A DNA stretch of 64,000 nucleotides from Flavobacterium frigoris PS1. Its GTDB lineage: Bacteria; Bacteroidota; Bacteroidia; Flavobacteriales; Flavobacteriaceae. Made by a program: the position numbers and the translations under genes. Location of the stretch: assembly GCF_000252125.1 (NCBI RefSeq), contig NZ_AHKF01000020.1:186001-250000 (forward strand), read 5' to 3'. The notes beneath the pieces were generated by a model. The model ran no database searches. It was not told the DNA's origin and worked only from the letters and a program-made list of their open reading frames with translations. Below are positions 53,727 to 63,092 of the stretch, piece after piece; positions within the stretch are counted from its first letter, which is position 1, and each line of letters begins with the position of its first letter.

Positions 53727-54560
53727 TTATTTCGAGAAAACAATTGAATTTGTCATTTGGTGGCTCACAATATCTTCCATTTCAAATAGGTTTTCCTCTG
53801 CAGCATAATGTGACTCTTCATAATGGTGTAATTTCCATCGCTTTTTATTGTACTCTAGTGCAGTTAGGTTTTCTACCCAATCTCCAGAATTTAAATATAA
53901 GGTAGAACCATTTTTGTTCTCTTTTTTTACGATTTTTGGTTCGTGAATATGCCCGCATATTACATAATCGTATTTTTTTTCTATGGCTATTTCTGTAGCG
54001 GTTTCTTCAAAATCGGAAATATGTTTTACCGCTTTCTTTACTCCTGCCTTTATTTTTTTTGAAAAAGAGTAGGGCTCTTTCCCCATTTTTTTCAGACACC
54101 AGTTTACAAGACGATTGGTTAGGATTAAATAATCATAGCCTAATCCCCCTAATTTAGCGATCCATTTCGCATGATGTACTGAGGCATCAAATACATCTCC
54201 ATGAAATATCCAGGCTTTTTTGTCATCCAGTTCCAATACTAATTTATCAACCAGTGCAAAATTGCCCATGTTCATATCGCTAAACTTACGAAGCATTTCA
54301 TCATGGTTACCAGTTATGTAATAGACTTTAGTCCCTTTGGTTGCCAGGCTTATTATTTTTTGGATGACTTTTAAATGTGATTTTGGGAAATAAGATTTTC
54401 TAAATTGCCAAATGTCGATAATATCACCATTCAAAACTAGAATTTTTGGCTTTATGGAACAGAGGTATTTATTGAGCTCTATCGCGTGGCTGCCGTATGT
54501 TCCAAGATGTGTGTCAGAAAGCACAACTAACTCAACTTTTCTTTTTTTCAATTGATTCAA
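53727..54560 (-). CDS. LpxH-like UDP-2,3-diacylglucosamine diphosphatase family metallophosphoesterase
   Basis: A 277-residue metallophosphoesterase. Metal-site motifs are LSDTHLGTYGSHAIELN, ILVLNGDIIDIWQFRKS, YITGNHDEMLR, WIFHGDVFD and VICGHIHEPKI, in the usual order and spacing. This set matches the UDP-2,3-diacylglucosamine diphosphatase (LpxH/LpxG) branch, which makes lipid X in lipid A synthesis; Bacteroidota members are about 250-280 residues. Activity on UDP-sugars is inferred. It would work at the inner membrane surface. Divergent from aroC, 178 bases apart. Confidence 0.8.
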   Translation of the reverse strand: MNQLKKRKVELVVLSDTHLGTYGSHAIELNKYLCSIKPKILVLNGDIIDIWQFRKSYFPKSHLKVIQKIISLATKGTKVYYITGNHDEMLRKFSDMNMGNFALVDKLVLELDDKKAWIFHGDVFDASVHHAKWIAKLGGLGYDYLILTNRLVNWCLKKMGKEPYSFSKKIKAGVKKAVKHISDFEETATEIAIEKKYDYVICGHIHEPKIVKKENKNGSTLYLNSGDWVENLTALEYNKKRWKLHHYEESHYAAEENLFEMEDIVSHQMTNSIVFSK

Positions 54561-54714
54561 ATTTGAAGTTACACAAATTAAAGACAGGTTGATCGGATTC
54601 GTTTTATTAGAGTGTTATCAATTCTTAACTAACATTAATAAAACGTAATGTTTTTACGTTAGCTAATTGTTAAATAATCCTATTTTTAAATTTTTTACTT
54701 TAGGTCATAAAACA

Positions 54715-54722
54715 TATATTTG
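54715..54722 (+). promoter_or_regulatory. Candidate -7 element of aroC
   Basis: TATATTTG, exact match to TAnnTTTG, 16 bases before the ATG at 54739. It makes the longer frame starting at 54667 impossible because transcription would begin after that start. Confidence 0.5.
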
Positions 54723-54738
54723 TTCAAAATTAATTATA

Positions 54739-55803
54739 ATGGCAGGAAATAGCTACGGATCACTATTTAGGATAACAACTTTTGGAGAATCACACGGGGA
54801 GGCTCTAGGTGGAATTATAGACGGTTGCCCATCAGGAATACAATTAGATTTAGAGGCAATTCAATTTGAAATGTCCAGGAGAAAACCCGGTCAGTCAGCA
54901 ATAGTTACACAAAGAAAAGAACCAGATGACGTGCAGTTTTTATCAGGTATTTTTGAAGGTAAAACAACGGGAACTCCAATAGGTTTTATCATTCCAAATA
55001 CAAATCAAAAATCAGACGATTATTCTCATATAAAAGATAATTATAGACCTAGTCATGCCGATTATGTTTATGATAAGAAGTACGGTGTGCGCGATTATAG
55101 AGGTGGCGGGAGAAGTTCCGCTCGTGAAACAGCAAGTAGAGTAGTTGCTGGTGCAATTGCAAAACAGATGTTACCTGAGATAAAAATTAATGCTTATGTG
55201 TCTTCAGTAGGTCCTATTTTTTTAGAAAAACCATACCAAGATTTAGATTTTTCTAAAATAGAAAATAATCCTGTGCGATGTCCAGATGAAGAGATGGCGG
55301 TTGTGATGGAAGATTATATTCGTGAAATTCGCAAAGAGGGTAATACTGTTGGAGGGACCATTACCTGTGTTATTCAAAATGTACCTGTTGGTTTAGGCGA
55401 ACCTGTTTTCGACAAACTTCATGCGGAGCTTGGGAAAGCAATGCTGTCCATAAATGCCGTGAAAGGATTTGAATATGGAAGCGGATTTTGCGGTGCCAAA
55501 ATGAAAGGAAGTGAACATAATGATTTATATAACTCTGATGGTACTACTAAAACGAATCTCTCTGGAGGGGTTCAAGGTGGTATTAGTAATGGTATGGATA
55601 TTTATTTCCGTGTGGCGTTCAAACCCGTTGCGACCATTATGCAAAAACAAGAGTCTCTTGACAATAAAGGAAATATAACTGAGATGACTGGTAAAGGGCG
55701 TCATGACCCTTGTGTGGTGCCACGAGCAGTTCCTATAGTCGAAGCGATGGCAGCGATAGTGCTTGCTGATTTTTATTTAATAAACAAAACCTACACTAAA
55801 TAA
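54739..55803 (+). CDS. aroC: Chorismate synthase
   Basis: A 354-residue FMN-dependent lyase that turns EPSP into chorismate, last step of the shikimate pathway. [18 protein letters not shown] is the N-terminal signature, [14 protein letters not shown] the second, and [20 protein letters not shown] the third. The start at ATG 54739 ([16 protein letters not shown]) is supported by the promoter at 54715 and by typical length; an upstream in-frame ATG at 54667 is rejected. It is followed 28 bases later by the first symporter gene with no terminator between, so they may share a transcript though the functions differ. Confidence 0.97.
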   Translation: MAGNSYGSLFRITTFGESHGEALGGIIDGCPSGIQLDLEAIQFEMSRRKPGQSAIVTQRKEPDDVQFLSGIFEGKTTGTPIGFIIPNTNQKSDDYSHIKDNYRPSHADYVYDKKYGVRDYRGGGRSSARETASRVVAGAIAKQMLPEIKINAYVSSVGPIFLEKPYQDLDFSKIENNPVRCPDEEMAVVMEDYIREIRKEGNTVGGTITCVIQNVPVGLGEPVFDKLHAELGKAMLSINAVKGFEYGSGFCGAKMKGSEHNDLYNSDGTTKTNLSGGVQGGISNGMDIYFRVAFKPVATIMQKQESLDNKGNITEMTGKGRHDPCVVPRAVPIVEAMAAIVLADFYLINKTYTK

Positions 55804-55831
55804 CCAAAACCAAAAAACAATAAGCAAGTAA

Positions 55832-57115
55832 ATGACCACAACCCAAGAACCGCAGAAAAAATCAATTTTCGCTAACCTAACAACTCAGATACTAATAGCA
55901 ATGTTATTAGGTGGAATTTTAGGTATTATAATTCATAATACAATCTCAGCGGAAGCAGCTTTGGGATTTAGTAATAAAATAAAAATACTTGCTACCGTTT
56001 TCATACGACTGGTTCAAATGATTATTTCTCCATTGGTATTCACTACACTAGTTGTGGGGATAGCAAAACTTGGAAATGTAAGTGCTGTTGGTAGAATTGG
56101 TGGAAAAGCCCTAGGGTGGTTTTTTACAGCTTCTTTTATTTCATTATTATTGGGTATGTTTTTTGTAAACATACTAGAACCTGGAGTTGGACTTAATTTA
56201 TCAAATGTTGATTTGACATCAGCATCTGAGGTGGCAGCTAAAACTAAAAGTATTTCGTTCGAAAATTTTATTGAGCATATTGTGCCAAAAAGTATTTTTG
56301 AAGCCATGGCAACGAATGAAATTCTTCAAATTGTAGTGTTTTCTATTTTCTTTGGTTTAGCAGCAGCTTCTATTGGGGATTATGTAAAGCCAGTTGTTAA
56401 TGGCTTAGACAAAATGTCTCATATCATTTTGAAAATGGTTAACTATGTAATGAACTTTGCTCCAATTGGTGTATTTGGTGCCATAGCAGGAGTTTTTGCA
56501 GTTAGGGATTTTCAAGAATTAGCTATAACGTATTTCAAATTTTTCGGTTCTTTTTTAATTGGAATTTCTTCACTTTGGATTTTGTTAATCATTGTTGGTT
56601 ATATTTTTCTTAAAAGCAGAATGACCGTACTTTTGAAACGAATTGTGAGTCCTTTAATTATTGCATTTGGGACAACAAGTAGCGAAGCTGTTTTTCCAAA
56701 ATTAACGGAAGAATTAGAGCGATTTGGAGTGAAAGATAAAATCGTTTCATTTATGTTGCCTTTAGGTTATTCTTTTAACCTTGACGGTAGCATGATGTAC
56801 ATGACTTTTGCCAGTATTTTCATTGCACAAGCTTATGGTGTAGATTTAGACTTGGGAACACAAATGACCATGCTTTTAGTCTTGATGCTTACCAGTAAAG
56901 GAATTGCAGGAGTGCCAAGAGCCAGCTTAGTGGTCGTTGCAGCAACTTGTGGAATGTTTGATATTCCGATTGAAGGGATAGCGCTAATATTACCAATTGA
57001 CCATTTTTGTGATATGTTCCGCAGCGCAACTAATGTTTTAGGGAATGCTTTAGCTACTTCGGTGGTCGGGCAATGGGAAGAAAAAAATGAAATAGATATA
57101 ATTTCATCAGATTAG
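55832..57115 (+). CDS. Dicarboxylate/amino acid:cation symporter (DctA-like)
   Basis: A 427-residue inner-membrane sodium- or proton-coupled carrier of the DAACS family. About eight membrane helices plus re-entrant loops are expected. HP1 contains FGTTSSEAVFPKLTEELERF; the substrate-binding segment reads FNLDGSMMYMTFASIFIAQA, and the late motif reads DMFRSATNVLGNALATSVVG. The RSxxN pattern, rather than DMxRTxxN, is the type seen in C4-dicarboxylate carriers, so succinate, fumarate or malate are the better guesses. It is followed by a paralogue at 57197 after a terminator. Confidence 0.88.
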   Translation: MTTTQEPQKKSIFANLTTQILIAMLLGGILGIIIHNTISAEAALGFSNKIKILATVFIRLVQMIISPLVFTTLVVGIAKLGNVSAVGRIGGKALGWFFTASFISLLLGMFFVNILEPGVGLNLSNVDLTSASEVAAKTKSISFENFIEHIVPKSIFEAMATNEILQIVVFSIFFGLAAASIGDYVKPVVNGLDKMSHIILKMVNYVMNFAPIGVFGAIAGVFAVRDFQELAITYFKFFGSFLIGISSLWILLIIVGYIFLKSRMTVLLKRIVSPLIIAFGTTSSEAVFPKLTEELERFGVKDKIVSFMLPLGYSFNLDGSMMYMTFASIFIAQAYGVDLDLGTQMTMLLVLMLTSKGIAGVPRASLVVVAATCGMFDIPIEGIALILPIDHFCDMFRSATNVLGNALATSVVGQWEEKNEIDIISSD

Positions 57116-57126
57116 ATTTAACTAGA

Positions 57127-57150
57127 AAACTCCTCAAATATGAGGAGTTT
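57127..57150 (+). terminator. Terminator between the two symporter genes
   Basis: AAACTCCTCA pairs with TGAGGAGTTT with a 4-base loop, then a T-run. It lies 12 bases past the stop of the first symporter gene. Confidence 0.92.
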
Positions 57151-57196
57151 TTTTGTTTTACAAGTTCAGTTTATTTAATAAAATTAAAATTAAGTT

Positions 57197-58477
57197 ATGA
57201 AAAATCTCGCAATGCATTGGAAAATTCTAATAGGAATGGTATTAGGACTGCTTTTCGGATTATTAATGAAAAATTTAGAGCAAAATGGATTTGTAGTTGA
57301 TTGGATTAAGCCCTTTGGGACCATTTTTATCAATCTGCTTAAAATGATAGCCGTTCCGTTAATTGTCGTTTCGTTAATAGTAGGATTAGCCGATTTGAAA
57401 GATATTTCTAAACTTTCTAAACTGGGAAGTAGAACAGTATTGTTTTATTTATGCTCAACTGTGGTAGCAGTGACTATTGGTTTAGTATTAGCCAATTTAA
57501 TAAAGCCGGGTAGATATATCAATGACGAATCGAGGAAGAGTCTTATAGAAAATTTTTCAGTCGATGCGTCACAAAAAATAGAATTGGCGGTTAAAGCCAA
57601 GAATAGTGGACCTCTTCAGCCTTTAATAGATATTGTTCCTGATAACTTTTTCAAAGCCTTGAGTGATAATGGCAGTATGTTACAAGTTATATTTTTCGTG
57701 ATTCTGATTGGGATTGGACTTATTTTAATTGAAGAAAAAAAATCTAAACCAGTTGTGGATTTTTTCAAGGGATTAAACGATGTAATCATGAAAATTATTG
57801 ATATTATAATGCTGTTTTCACCTTATGGCGTTTTTGCGCTGATGGCTTCATTGATGGTGGAAATTCCAGATTTTTCGACATTAGGTGCATTAGGGATCTA
57901 TGGATTAACGGTATTGTTAGGTTTGTTTATAATGGCTTTTATATTCTACCCGACATTGCTGATGATTTTTGCTAAAGTAAATCCGATTAAATTTTTCAAG
58001 GCAATTGCACCAGCCCAACTTCTTGCTTTTTCTACCAGCTCAAGTGCAGCTACACTTCCTGTTACCATGGAATGTGTGACTGACAACCTAGGTGTTGATG
58101 AAGAAGTATCTAGTTTTGTATTGCCATTGGGAGCAACGGTGAATATGGACGGGACAAGTTTGTATCAAGCAGTGGCCGCAATATTCATTGCCCAGGCTAT
58201 GCTTCCTGAGGCACTAGATCTTCAGACACAGTTAATGATTGTTGTAACGGCAACCCTAGCATCTATAGGTTCAGCTGCGGTGCCTAGTGCCGGTATGGTG
58301 ATGTTAGTTATTGTTCTTGGCCAGGCTGGTATTCCAGAAGCTGGCTTAGCGCTTATTTTTGCTATTGACAGGCCACTAGATATGTGTAGGACCGTTGTCA
58401 ATGTTACAAGTGACTCTACAATCGCAACTATTGTTGCAAAATCAGTAGGAAAATTAAAAACTCCTCAAGGATTTTAA
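57197..58477 (+). CDS. Dicarboxylate/amino acid:cation symporter (glutamate/aspartate-like)
   Basis: A 426-residue DAACS-family carrier, paralogous to the one at 55832 but not its copy. HP1 reads FSTSSSAATLPVTMECV, TM7 reads VNMDGTSLYQAVAAIFIAQA (the NMDGT motif), and TM8 reads DMCRTVVNVTSDST. The Arg in that last motif corresponds to the residue that in archaeal GltPh and mammalian carriers recognises the acidic side chain of aspartate/glutamate, so acidic amino acids are the likely substrates. Preceded by the terminator at 57127-57150, it appears to have its own transcript. Confidence 0.88.
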   Translation: MKNLAMHWKILIGMVLGLLFGLLMKNLEQNGFVVDWIKPFGTIFINLLKMIAVPLIVVSLIVGLADLKDISKLSKLGSRTVLFYLCSTVVAVTIGLVLANLIKPGRYINDESRKSLIENFSVDASQKIELAVKAKNSGPLQPLIDIVPDNFFKALSDNGSMLQVIFFVILIGIGLILIEEKKSKPVVDFFKGLNDVIMKIIDIIMLFSPYGVFALMASLMVEIPDFSTLGALGIYGLTVLLGLFIMAFIFYPTLLMIFAKVNPIKFFKAIAPAQLLAFSTSSSAATLPVTMECVTDNLGVDEEVSSFVLPLGATVNMDGTSLYQAVAAIFIAQAMLPEALDLQTQLMIVVTATLASIGSAAVPSAGMVMLVIVLGQAGIPEAGLALIFAIDRPLDMCRTVVNVTSDSTIATIVAKSVGKLKTPQGF

Positions 58478-58727
58478 TTTTCCAAGTTTTAAATTAGGTT
58501 GTAGATGTATTCACTATTATTCAGTGTTGATGTAGCCGGTTTAACAATTCTACTGCTGAAAAAGCATTTTATTTGGTCATAATTTTTAATAATAATCTAG
58601 TTTATCTAATGCTTTCTTTTTATTTATTAAAACAAATCTAAATAGTTCATTAATTTGTTGATAGTTGCTGATCAAAAGTGTTAAACATCAAATATATAGA
58701 TGTATGTTTGTAATCTAATAGCTACCT

Positions 58728-60941
58728 ATGTTTTTCATACGAATCTTTTTATTTCTTTTTATTTCATCCAATATGTTCGGTAATGAAACCATTACTGATT
58801 CGAATTTGCCTACAATAAAAGAAGCTACCATACTAGCAAAGGAGGCCGAAGGTTACCTACATAATGCTGATTATGAAAAATCTTTTTCTACCTCAAGACT
58901 TGCGTTGGAGCAAGCCTTGATGATAAATGATGATTACCTTATCGCGAGGTCCTATAGAAATATTGGCTCCACTTATGAAGAGTTATTTGAATTTGAAAAA
59001 GCTGTTTTTTACTATAAAAAAGGATTAATTTATGCTGATAGAACATTAAACGACACAATTAAAAATGCGTTGAATAATAATTTGGGTAATATCTATTGTT
59101 TTGAAAGAAAGCAATTTGATAAAGGATTAAATTATTATAAGAAATCACTTGAATATGGACATAAGATGGCTGATAATAGTCAGATATATATTACAGAATT
59201 AAATTTGGCATGGGCTTATTTCTATTCTAAAAATTTTGAAAAGGGTAAGTCTCACCTTGATTTTATAAACACCTACAAAAATAAATATGGTAATAAAGTA
59301 ACAATTGTTGCTTTAAATATGCTAAATGGAATGTATTTTGGAAATAGGTCAGAATTTGAAAAGGCAAGTTTATTTTTTCTAGAAGCTATTAAGTTAGGTA
59401 ATGAAGGGGATGAAAAATTGGATTTGTCCTATGCGCACGAAGAGTATGCTATTTTATTGATGAAAATGGGTAATTATAAGGAAGCTTATGAAAACTTAGT
59501 TCTATTTAACAAAATTACAGAAGAACTCGATAGTTCAAATGAACAAAAGAAAGCCAATGCAGCAGGTGTTAACGTCGAATTGGATGAATACAAAAGAAAA
59601 GTAGATGCTATTGAGCATGAAAATGAGCTGCAGTACAAAAGTTTACAACAATCCAGAATTATTGTTACACTATTTGTTATTATTTTGGCAGTGTTTTTGC
59701 TTTTGTTCTATTCGCTGTATAAAAATTATAACTTTAAAAAGAAAAAGAATGCCGAACTTATTATTGCTAATGAGCAATTAAGTCTCGCTAAGGAGAAAGC
59801 CGAAGTGGCATCGCAACTTAAATCTCAGTTTGTCTCGACAATTACCCATGAGTTAAGAACTCCGTTATATGGAGTTTTAGGAATCACAAATATGTTGTTA
59901 GATGAACATAAGGAACTAGCTAATAGCCCTCATTTAATGTCTCTTAAATTTTCAGCGAGGTACTTGTTGTCACTTGTAAACGATGTTCTTCAAATTAATA
60001 AAATTGAAGAAAACAGAATTGTTCTTGAAAATTTGACGTTCAATATTGCCGATGAAATTAATATGATTAAAAATTCATTGTCATTTATTGCCAAGAATCA
60101 CTCTAATGTTATCAATGTTAATATTGATCCTGAAATCCCTGAGTATTTGATTGGGGATAAATTAAGATTCTCACAAATTCTTATAAATTTAGTTAGTAAT
60201 GCATTGAAATTCACAAAGAACGGTGAGGTAAATATTAATGCAAATTTGATAAATGTTGAAAATACATTGCATTATATTGAATTTAAGATTAAAGATAATG
60301 GAGTCGGAATTGCGGAAGAGGATCAGGATAAAGTATTCGAAAAGTTTGTCCAAATAGGAAGAAAAGAAATCGATTATCAAGGTACAGGTTTAGGATTATC
60401 AATCGTGAAACGATTATTGGAATTATTTAATAGTACAATTTCACTTGAAAGTAAAACCGATGAGGGAACTACATTTACCTTTACTATTGCATTTGACTAC
60501 GACCCTTTTAGAACCATTAGCTTAATAAATAATATTCAAGTTGATTTAACTGCAGGCCAGATTTTTAAAGTTTTAGTGGTTGATGACAATTCGATCAATC
60601 AATTAGTTACCAAAAAAATTATCGAGAAGCACAATTATAAGTGTACGGTTGTGGATTCTGGGTTAGCAGCTCTTGAAATGCTCGATACATTACAATTTGA
60701 TGTTATTTTAATGGACATAAATATGCCATTAATGAATGGCTTTGAAACCACTAGGAGAATTCGTAAAAAAGGTATAAATACACCTGTAATAGCTTTAACG
60801 GCATATGATAAAGAGGAGATTTCAGAAGAAGCCATTTCTGCTGGAATTAATGATATTCTTATTAAGCCATTTGCACCAGCATTATTGGTCAAGACAATTA
60901 ATCAACTTATATTTAAGGCAAAGGAAGTTCCATTTGTATAA
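58728..60941 (+). CDS. TPR hybrid histidine kinase with C-terminal receiver
   Basis: A 737-residue membrane sensor. Signal/anchor: IRIFLFLFISSNMFGN. Residues about 35-300 are periplasmic TPR repeats (YEELFEFEKAVFYYKKGLI). A transmembrane helix lies at about 307-328 (RIIVTLFVIILAVFLLLFYS). The kinase has H-box STITHELRTPLYG with phospho-acceptor His374, N-box NALKFTKNGEV, G1 DNGVGIAEED, and GTGLGLSIVKRL. Residues about 620-730 are a receiver (VLVVDDNSINQLVTKKIIEK) with phospho-acceptor Asp663 in VILMDINMP. No DNA-binding or HPt domain is fused, so a separate phosphotransfer protein is needed; none is adjacent. Such TPR-HK proteins are frequent in Bacteroidota. Ligand unknown. Ends at a strong terminator. 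Confidence 0.92.
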   Translation: MFFIRIFLFLFISSNMFGNETITDSNLPTIKEATILAKEAEGYLHNADYEKSFSTSRLALEQALMINDDYLIARSYRNIGSTYEELFEFEKAVFYYKKGLIYADRTLNDTIKNALNNNLGNIYCFERKQFDKGLNYYKKSLEYGHKMADNSQIYITELNLAWAYFYSKNFEKGKSHLDFINTYKNKYGNKVTIVALNMLNGMYFGNRSEFEKASLFFLEAIKLGNEGDEKLDLSYAHEEYAILLMKMGNYKEAYENLVLFNKITEELDSSNEQKKANAAGVNVELDEYKRKVDAIEHENELQYKSLQQSRIIVTLFVIILAVFLLLFYSLYKNYNFKKKKNAELIIANEQLSLAKEKAEVASQLKSQFVSTITHELRTPLYGVLGITNMLLDEHKELANSPHLMSLKFSARYLLSLVNDVLQINKIEENRIVLENLTFNIADEINMIKNSLSFIAKNHSNVINVNIDPEIPEYLIGDKLRFSQILINLVSNALKFTKNGEVNINANLINVENTLHYIEFKIKDNGVGIAEEDQDKVFEKFVQIGRKEIDYQGTGLGLSIVKRLLELFNSTISLESKTDEGTTFTFTIAFDYDPFRTISLINNIQVDLTAGQIFKVLVVDDNSINQLVTKKIIEKHNYKCTVVDSGLAALEMLDTLQFDVILMDINMPLMNGFETTRRIRKKGINTPVIALTAYDKEEISEEAISAGINDILIKPFAPALLVKTINQLIFKAKEVPFV

Positions 60942-60961
60942 TAAATTTCATTTTGAAAAAA

Positions 60962-60997
60962 AAATCGCAAAATCATTTTAATATGATTTTGCGATTT
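60962..60997 (+). terminator. Terminator of the hybrid kinase gene (and Hsp20)
   Basis: AAATCGCAAAATCAT pairs with ATGATTTTGCGATTT, a 15-base perfect stem with 6-base loop, then T-run on the plus strand; also A-run on the other side, so it can serve the convergent hsp20 gene. Confidence 0.92.
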
Positions 60998-61035
60998 TTT
61001 TTTCAAGACTTTTTGCTTTTTAAGCATAATCCTTT

Positions 61036-61512
61036 TTATTTAATAGCAATTGTCTTAGTTATATTTTGTTTTCCCCCTTCTTTTTTATCAATTTCTATAT
61101 GAAGGATACCATCTTTATAATTGGCGCTAATTTTATTTTCGTCCGCATATTCTGGTAAACTAAAGGATCGTCTGAATGATTGGTAGTTAAATTCTTTTCG
61201 ATAGTAATTGTCTTTCTTTCTGGTTTCCTCTTTTTCTTCTTCTTTTTCTGAAGATATAGAAAGCATATTATTATCAACTTCCACTTTAAAGTCTTGTTTT
61301 TTCAAACCGGGAGCAGCTAATTCGATTTCAATTTTTTTATCCGTTTCTTTTAAGTTTACTGACGGTAAATTGCTACCCATTGAAGCGAGATTTCGATCAG
61401 TCCAATCCATTAGGTCTAATGGTGCGAAATCATCAAAAAACGAATCTACTGATGGTAAAAACGGACTTGTAACTACAGGCGCGAAGCCATTTCTTTTTAC
61501 TAAAGTTTTCAT
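61036..61512 (-). CDS. Hsp20/alpha-crystallin small heat-shock protein
   Basis: A 158-residue ATP-independent chaperone that holds unfolding proteins. The alpha-crystallin domain spans about 53-145: LPSVNLKETDKKIEIELAAP begins it, LKKQDFKVEVDNNMLSISSE follows, and RRSFSLPEYADENKISANYK and DGILHIEIDKKE close it. A charged segment (EKEEEKEETRKKDN) lies in the loop between beta-strands. The C-terminal I-x-I motif appears as KTIAIK. A -7 box (61556-61563) precedes it. Single gene, terminated by the hairpin at 60962-60997. Confidence 0.93.
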   Translation of the reverse strand: MKTLVKRNGFAPVVTSPFLPSVDSFFDDFAPLDLMDWTDRNLASMGSNLPSVNLKETDKKIEIELAAPGLKKQDFKVEVDNNMLSISSEKEEEKEETRKKDNYYRKEFNYQSFRRSFSLPEYADENKISANYKDGILHIEIDKKEGGKQNITKTIAIK

Positions 61513-61555
61513 AATTTAAAAGTTTAAAGGTTTGTTAATCATTTAATTAAAATTA

Positions 61556-61563
61556 CAAAAGTA
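61556..61563 (-). promoter_or_regulatory. Candidate -7 element of hsp20
   Basis: Minus strand TACTTTTG matches TAnnTTTG, 44 bases before the ATG. No clear TTG upstream at standard spacing. Confidence 0.4.
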
Positions 61564-61626
61564 AAATATGTTTTTAAAAAAAATAACACTTAATTAACTA
61601 TGTATTAGGTATTTACCTAATAAAAA

Positions 61627-61659
61627 AAATACCTCTTACCATAATGGCAAAAGGTATTT
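61627..61659 (-). terminator. Terminator of the DEAD-box helicase gene
   Basis: AAATACCT pairs with AGGTATTT with an imperfect inner stem (CCAT with ATGG). On the minus strand the T-run follows. It lies 34 bases past the helicase stop at 61693. Confidence 0.8.
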
Positions 61660-61692
61660 CTTACACTTTGATAACTAGATGTACAATTTATA

Positions 61693-62952
61693 TTAGTACC
61701 AGCGTTTTTTATTTTGTTTTGAAGCATCAGATTTTCTGGATTTATGGGCACCACCACTTCTATTTGAATTTTTTGGTTTGGTTGACCCGCCTGAAGCGGT
61801 CTCAGGATTACCTGAATGCCAAGGATAAGGATGATCGCTAACGGTTTTAACGTCAACTTTAATTAATTTTTGAATATCCTTCCAGTAGCCGTGTTCATCT
61901 TTACTACAAAAGGAAATTGCTACTCCACCGTTTCCGGCACGACCAGTTCTTCCAATTCGGTGTACATAGGTTTCAGGAATATTGGGTAAGTCAAAGTTGA
62001 TAACGTAGGGCAATTGGTCAATGTCAATTCCTCGAGCAGCTATATCTGTAGCTACAAGGACTCCAACTTCTTTGTTTTTAAAAGCTTCTAGAACGCGTTG
62101 TCTTGCATTTTGCGATTTGTCACCATGAATAGCCTCGGCAGCGATATTATTTTTGCGTAAAGCCTTCACCACATTATCTGCTCCATGCTTTGTTCTTGAA
62201 AAAACCAATACATCTGTCAAGTTTTCATTCTTGATTAGGTTGTATAATAAGTTACGCTTTTCGGTTTTTTCAACAAAATAGACACGTTGCTCTACATTTT
62301 CTGCAGTAGATGAAACGGGTGATACAGTTACTGTTTCGGGCTTGGTTAAAAACATTTCAGCCAGTTCGCGAATAGCAATTGGCATCGTTGCAGAGAAAAA
62401 CAGGGTCTGTCTGTTTTTAGGAGTAAGTTTTACGATTTTTTTGACATCATTTACAAATCCCATATCAAGCATTTGATCAGCTTCATCTAGAACTAGACAA
62501 TGCAAGTGGTCTAGATCAATAAAACCTTGCTTATGCAGGTCTAGTAACCTTCCTGGGGTTGCAATTAAAATGTCTACACCATTTTTTAGCGCATCTACTT
62601 GTGGGTTCTGAGAAACACCTCCAAAAATGGTCAGCTGTGTTAAATTAGTATATTTTCCGTAAGTGTCAAAACTTTGGCCTATTTGAACCGCTAATTCTCG
62701 TGTAGGAGTTACTACTAGAGCACGAATTTGCTTGGCTTTCTTTGACGATCCTACAATGCGGTGTAATTGGTGTATAATTGGTATAGCAAATGCTGCTGTT
62801 TTTCCAGTTCCTGTTTGTGCACAGCCTATTAAATCTTTACCCGCTAAAACTAGGGGAATTGATTGTTCTTGGATAGGAGTGGGGTTAGTATAGCCTTGTT
62901 CGTATACGGCTCTTTGGATACTTTTTGAAAGTGATAATTCTTCGAATAACAT
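61693..62952 (-). CDS. DEAD-box ATP-dependent RNA helicase
   Basis: A 419-residue RNA helicase of the RhlE/DeaD type, likely acting in ribosome assembly or RNA turnover at low temperature. The order of motifs is: Q-motif YTNPTPIQEQSIPLVLAGKD, Walker A AQTGTGKTAAFA, PTRELAVQ, TPGRLLDL, VLDEADQMLDMGF (DEAD), FFSATMPI, then the second domain with VLVATDIAARGIDI and YVHRIGRTGRAGNGG. The basic C-terminal tail (SGGAHKSRKSDASKQNKKRW) is an RNA-binding extension. A -7 box (62998-63005) lies 46 bases ahead of the ATG. Single gene with its own terminator. Confidence 0.95.
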   Translation of the reverse strand: MLFEELSLSKSIQRAVYEQGYTNPTPIQEQSIPLVLAGKDLIGCAQTGTGKTAAFAIPIIHQLHRIVGSSKKAKQIRALVVTPTRELAVQIGQSFDTYGKYTNLTQLTIFGGVSQNPQVDALKNGVDILIATPGRLLDLHKQGFIDLDHLHCLVLDEADQMLDMGFVNDVKKIVKLTPKNRQTLFFSATMPIAIRELAEMFLTKPETVTVSPVSSTAENVEQRVYFVEKTEKRNLLYNLIKNENLTDVLVFSRTKHGADNVVKALRKNNIAAEAIHGDKSQNARQRVLEAFKNKEVGVLVATDIAARGIDIDQLPYVINFDLPNIPETYVHRIGRTGRAGNGGVAISFCSKDEHGYWKDIQKLIKVDVKTVSDHPYPWHSGNPETASGGSTKPKNSNRSGGAHKSRKSDASKQNKKRWY

Positions 62953-62997
62953 ATTTTTGAAATTAAATATCTTGTATTAAGTACATAGATAGTTCTG

Positions 62998-63005
62998 CAA
63001 AGATA
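62998..63005 (-). promoter_or_regulatory. Candidate -7 element of the helicase gene
   Basis: Minus strand TATCTTTG matches TAnnTTTG, 46 bases before the ATG at 62950-62952. No standard -33 TTG is visible. Confidence 0.4.
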
Positions 63006-63092
63006 GTATTATTATTTTTGATGGGTATTTCTTGTAGTTGTGTGAATTAAGTTTTGCTTATTATATGCCAGATACACAGTTACAAGTTTGTA

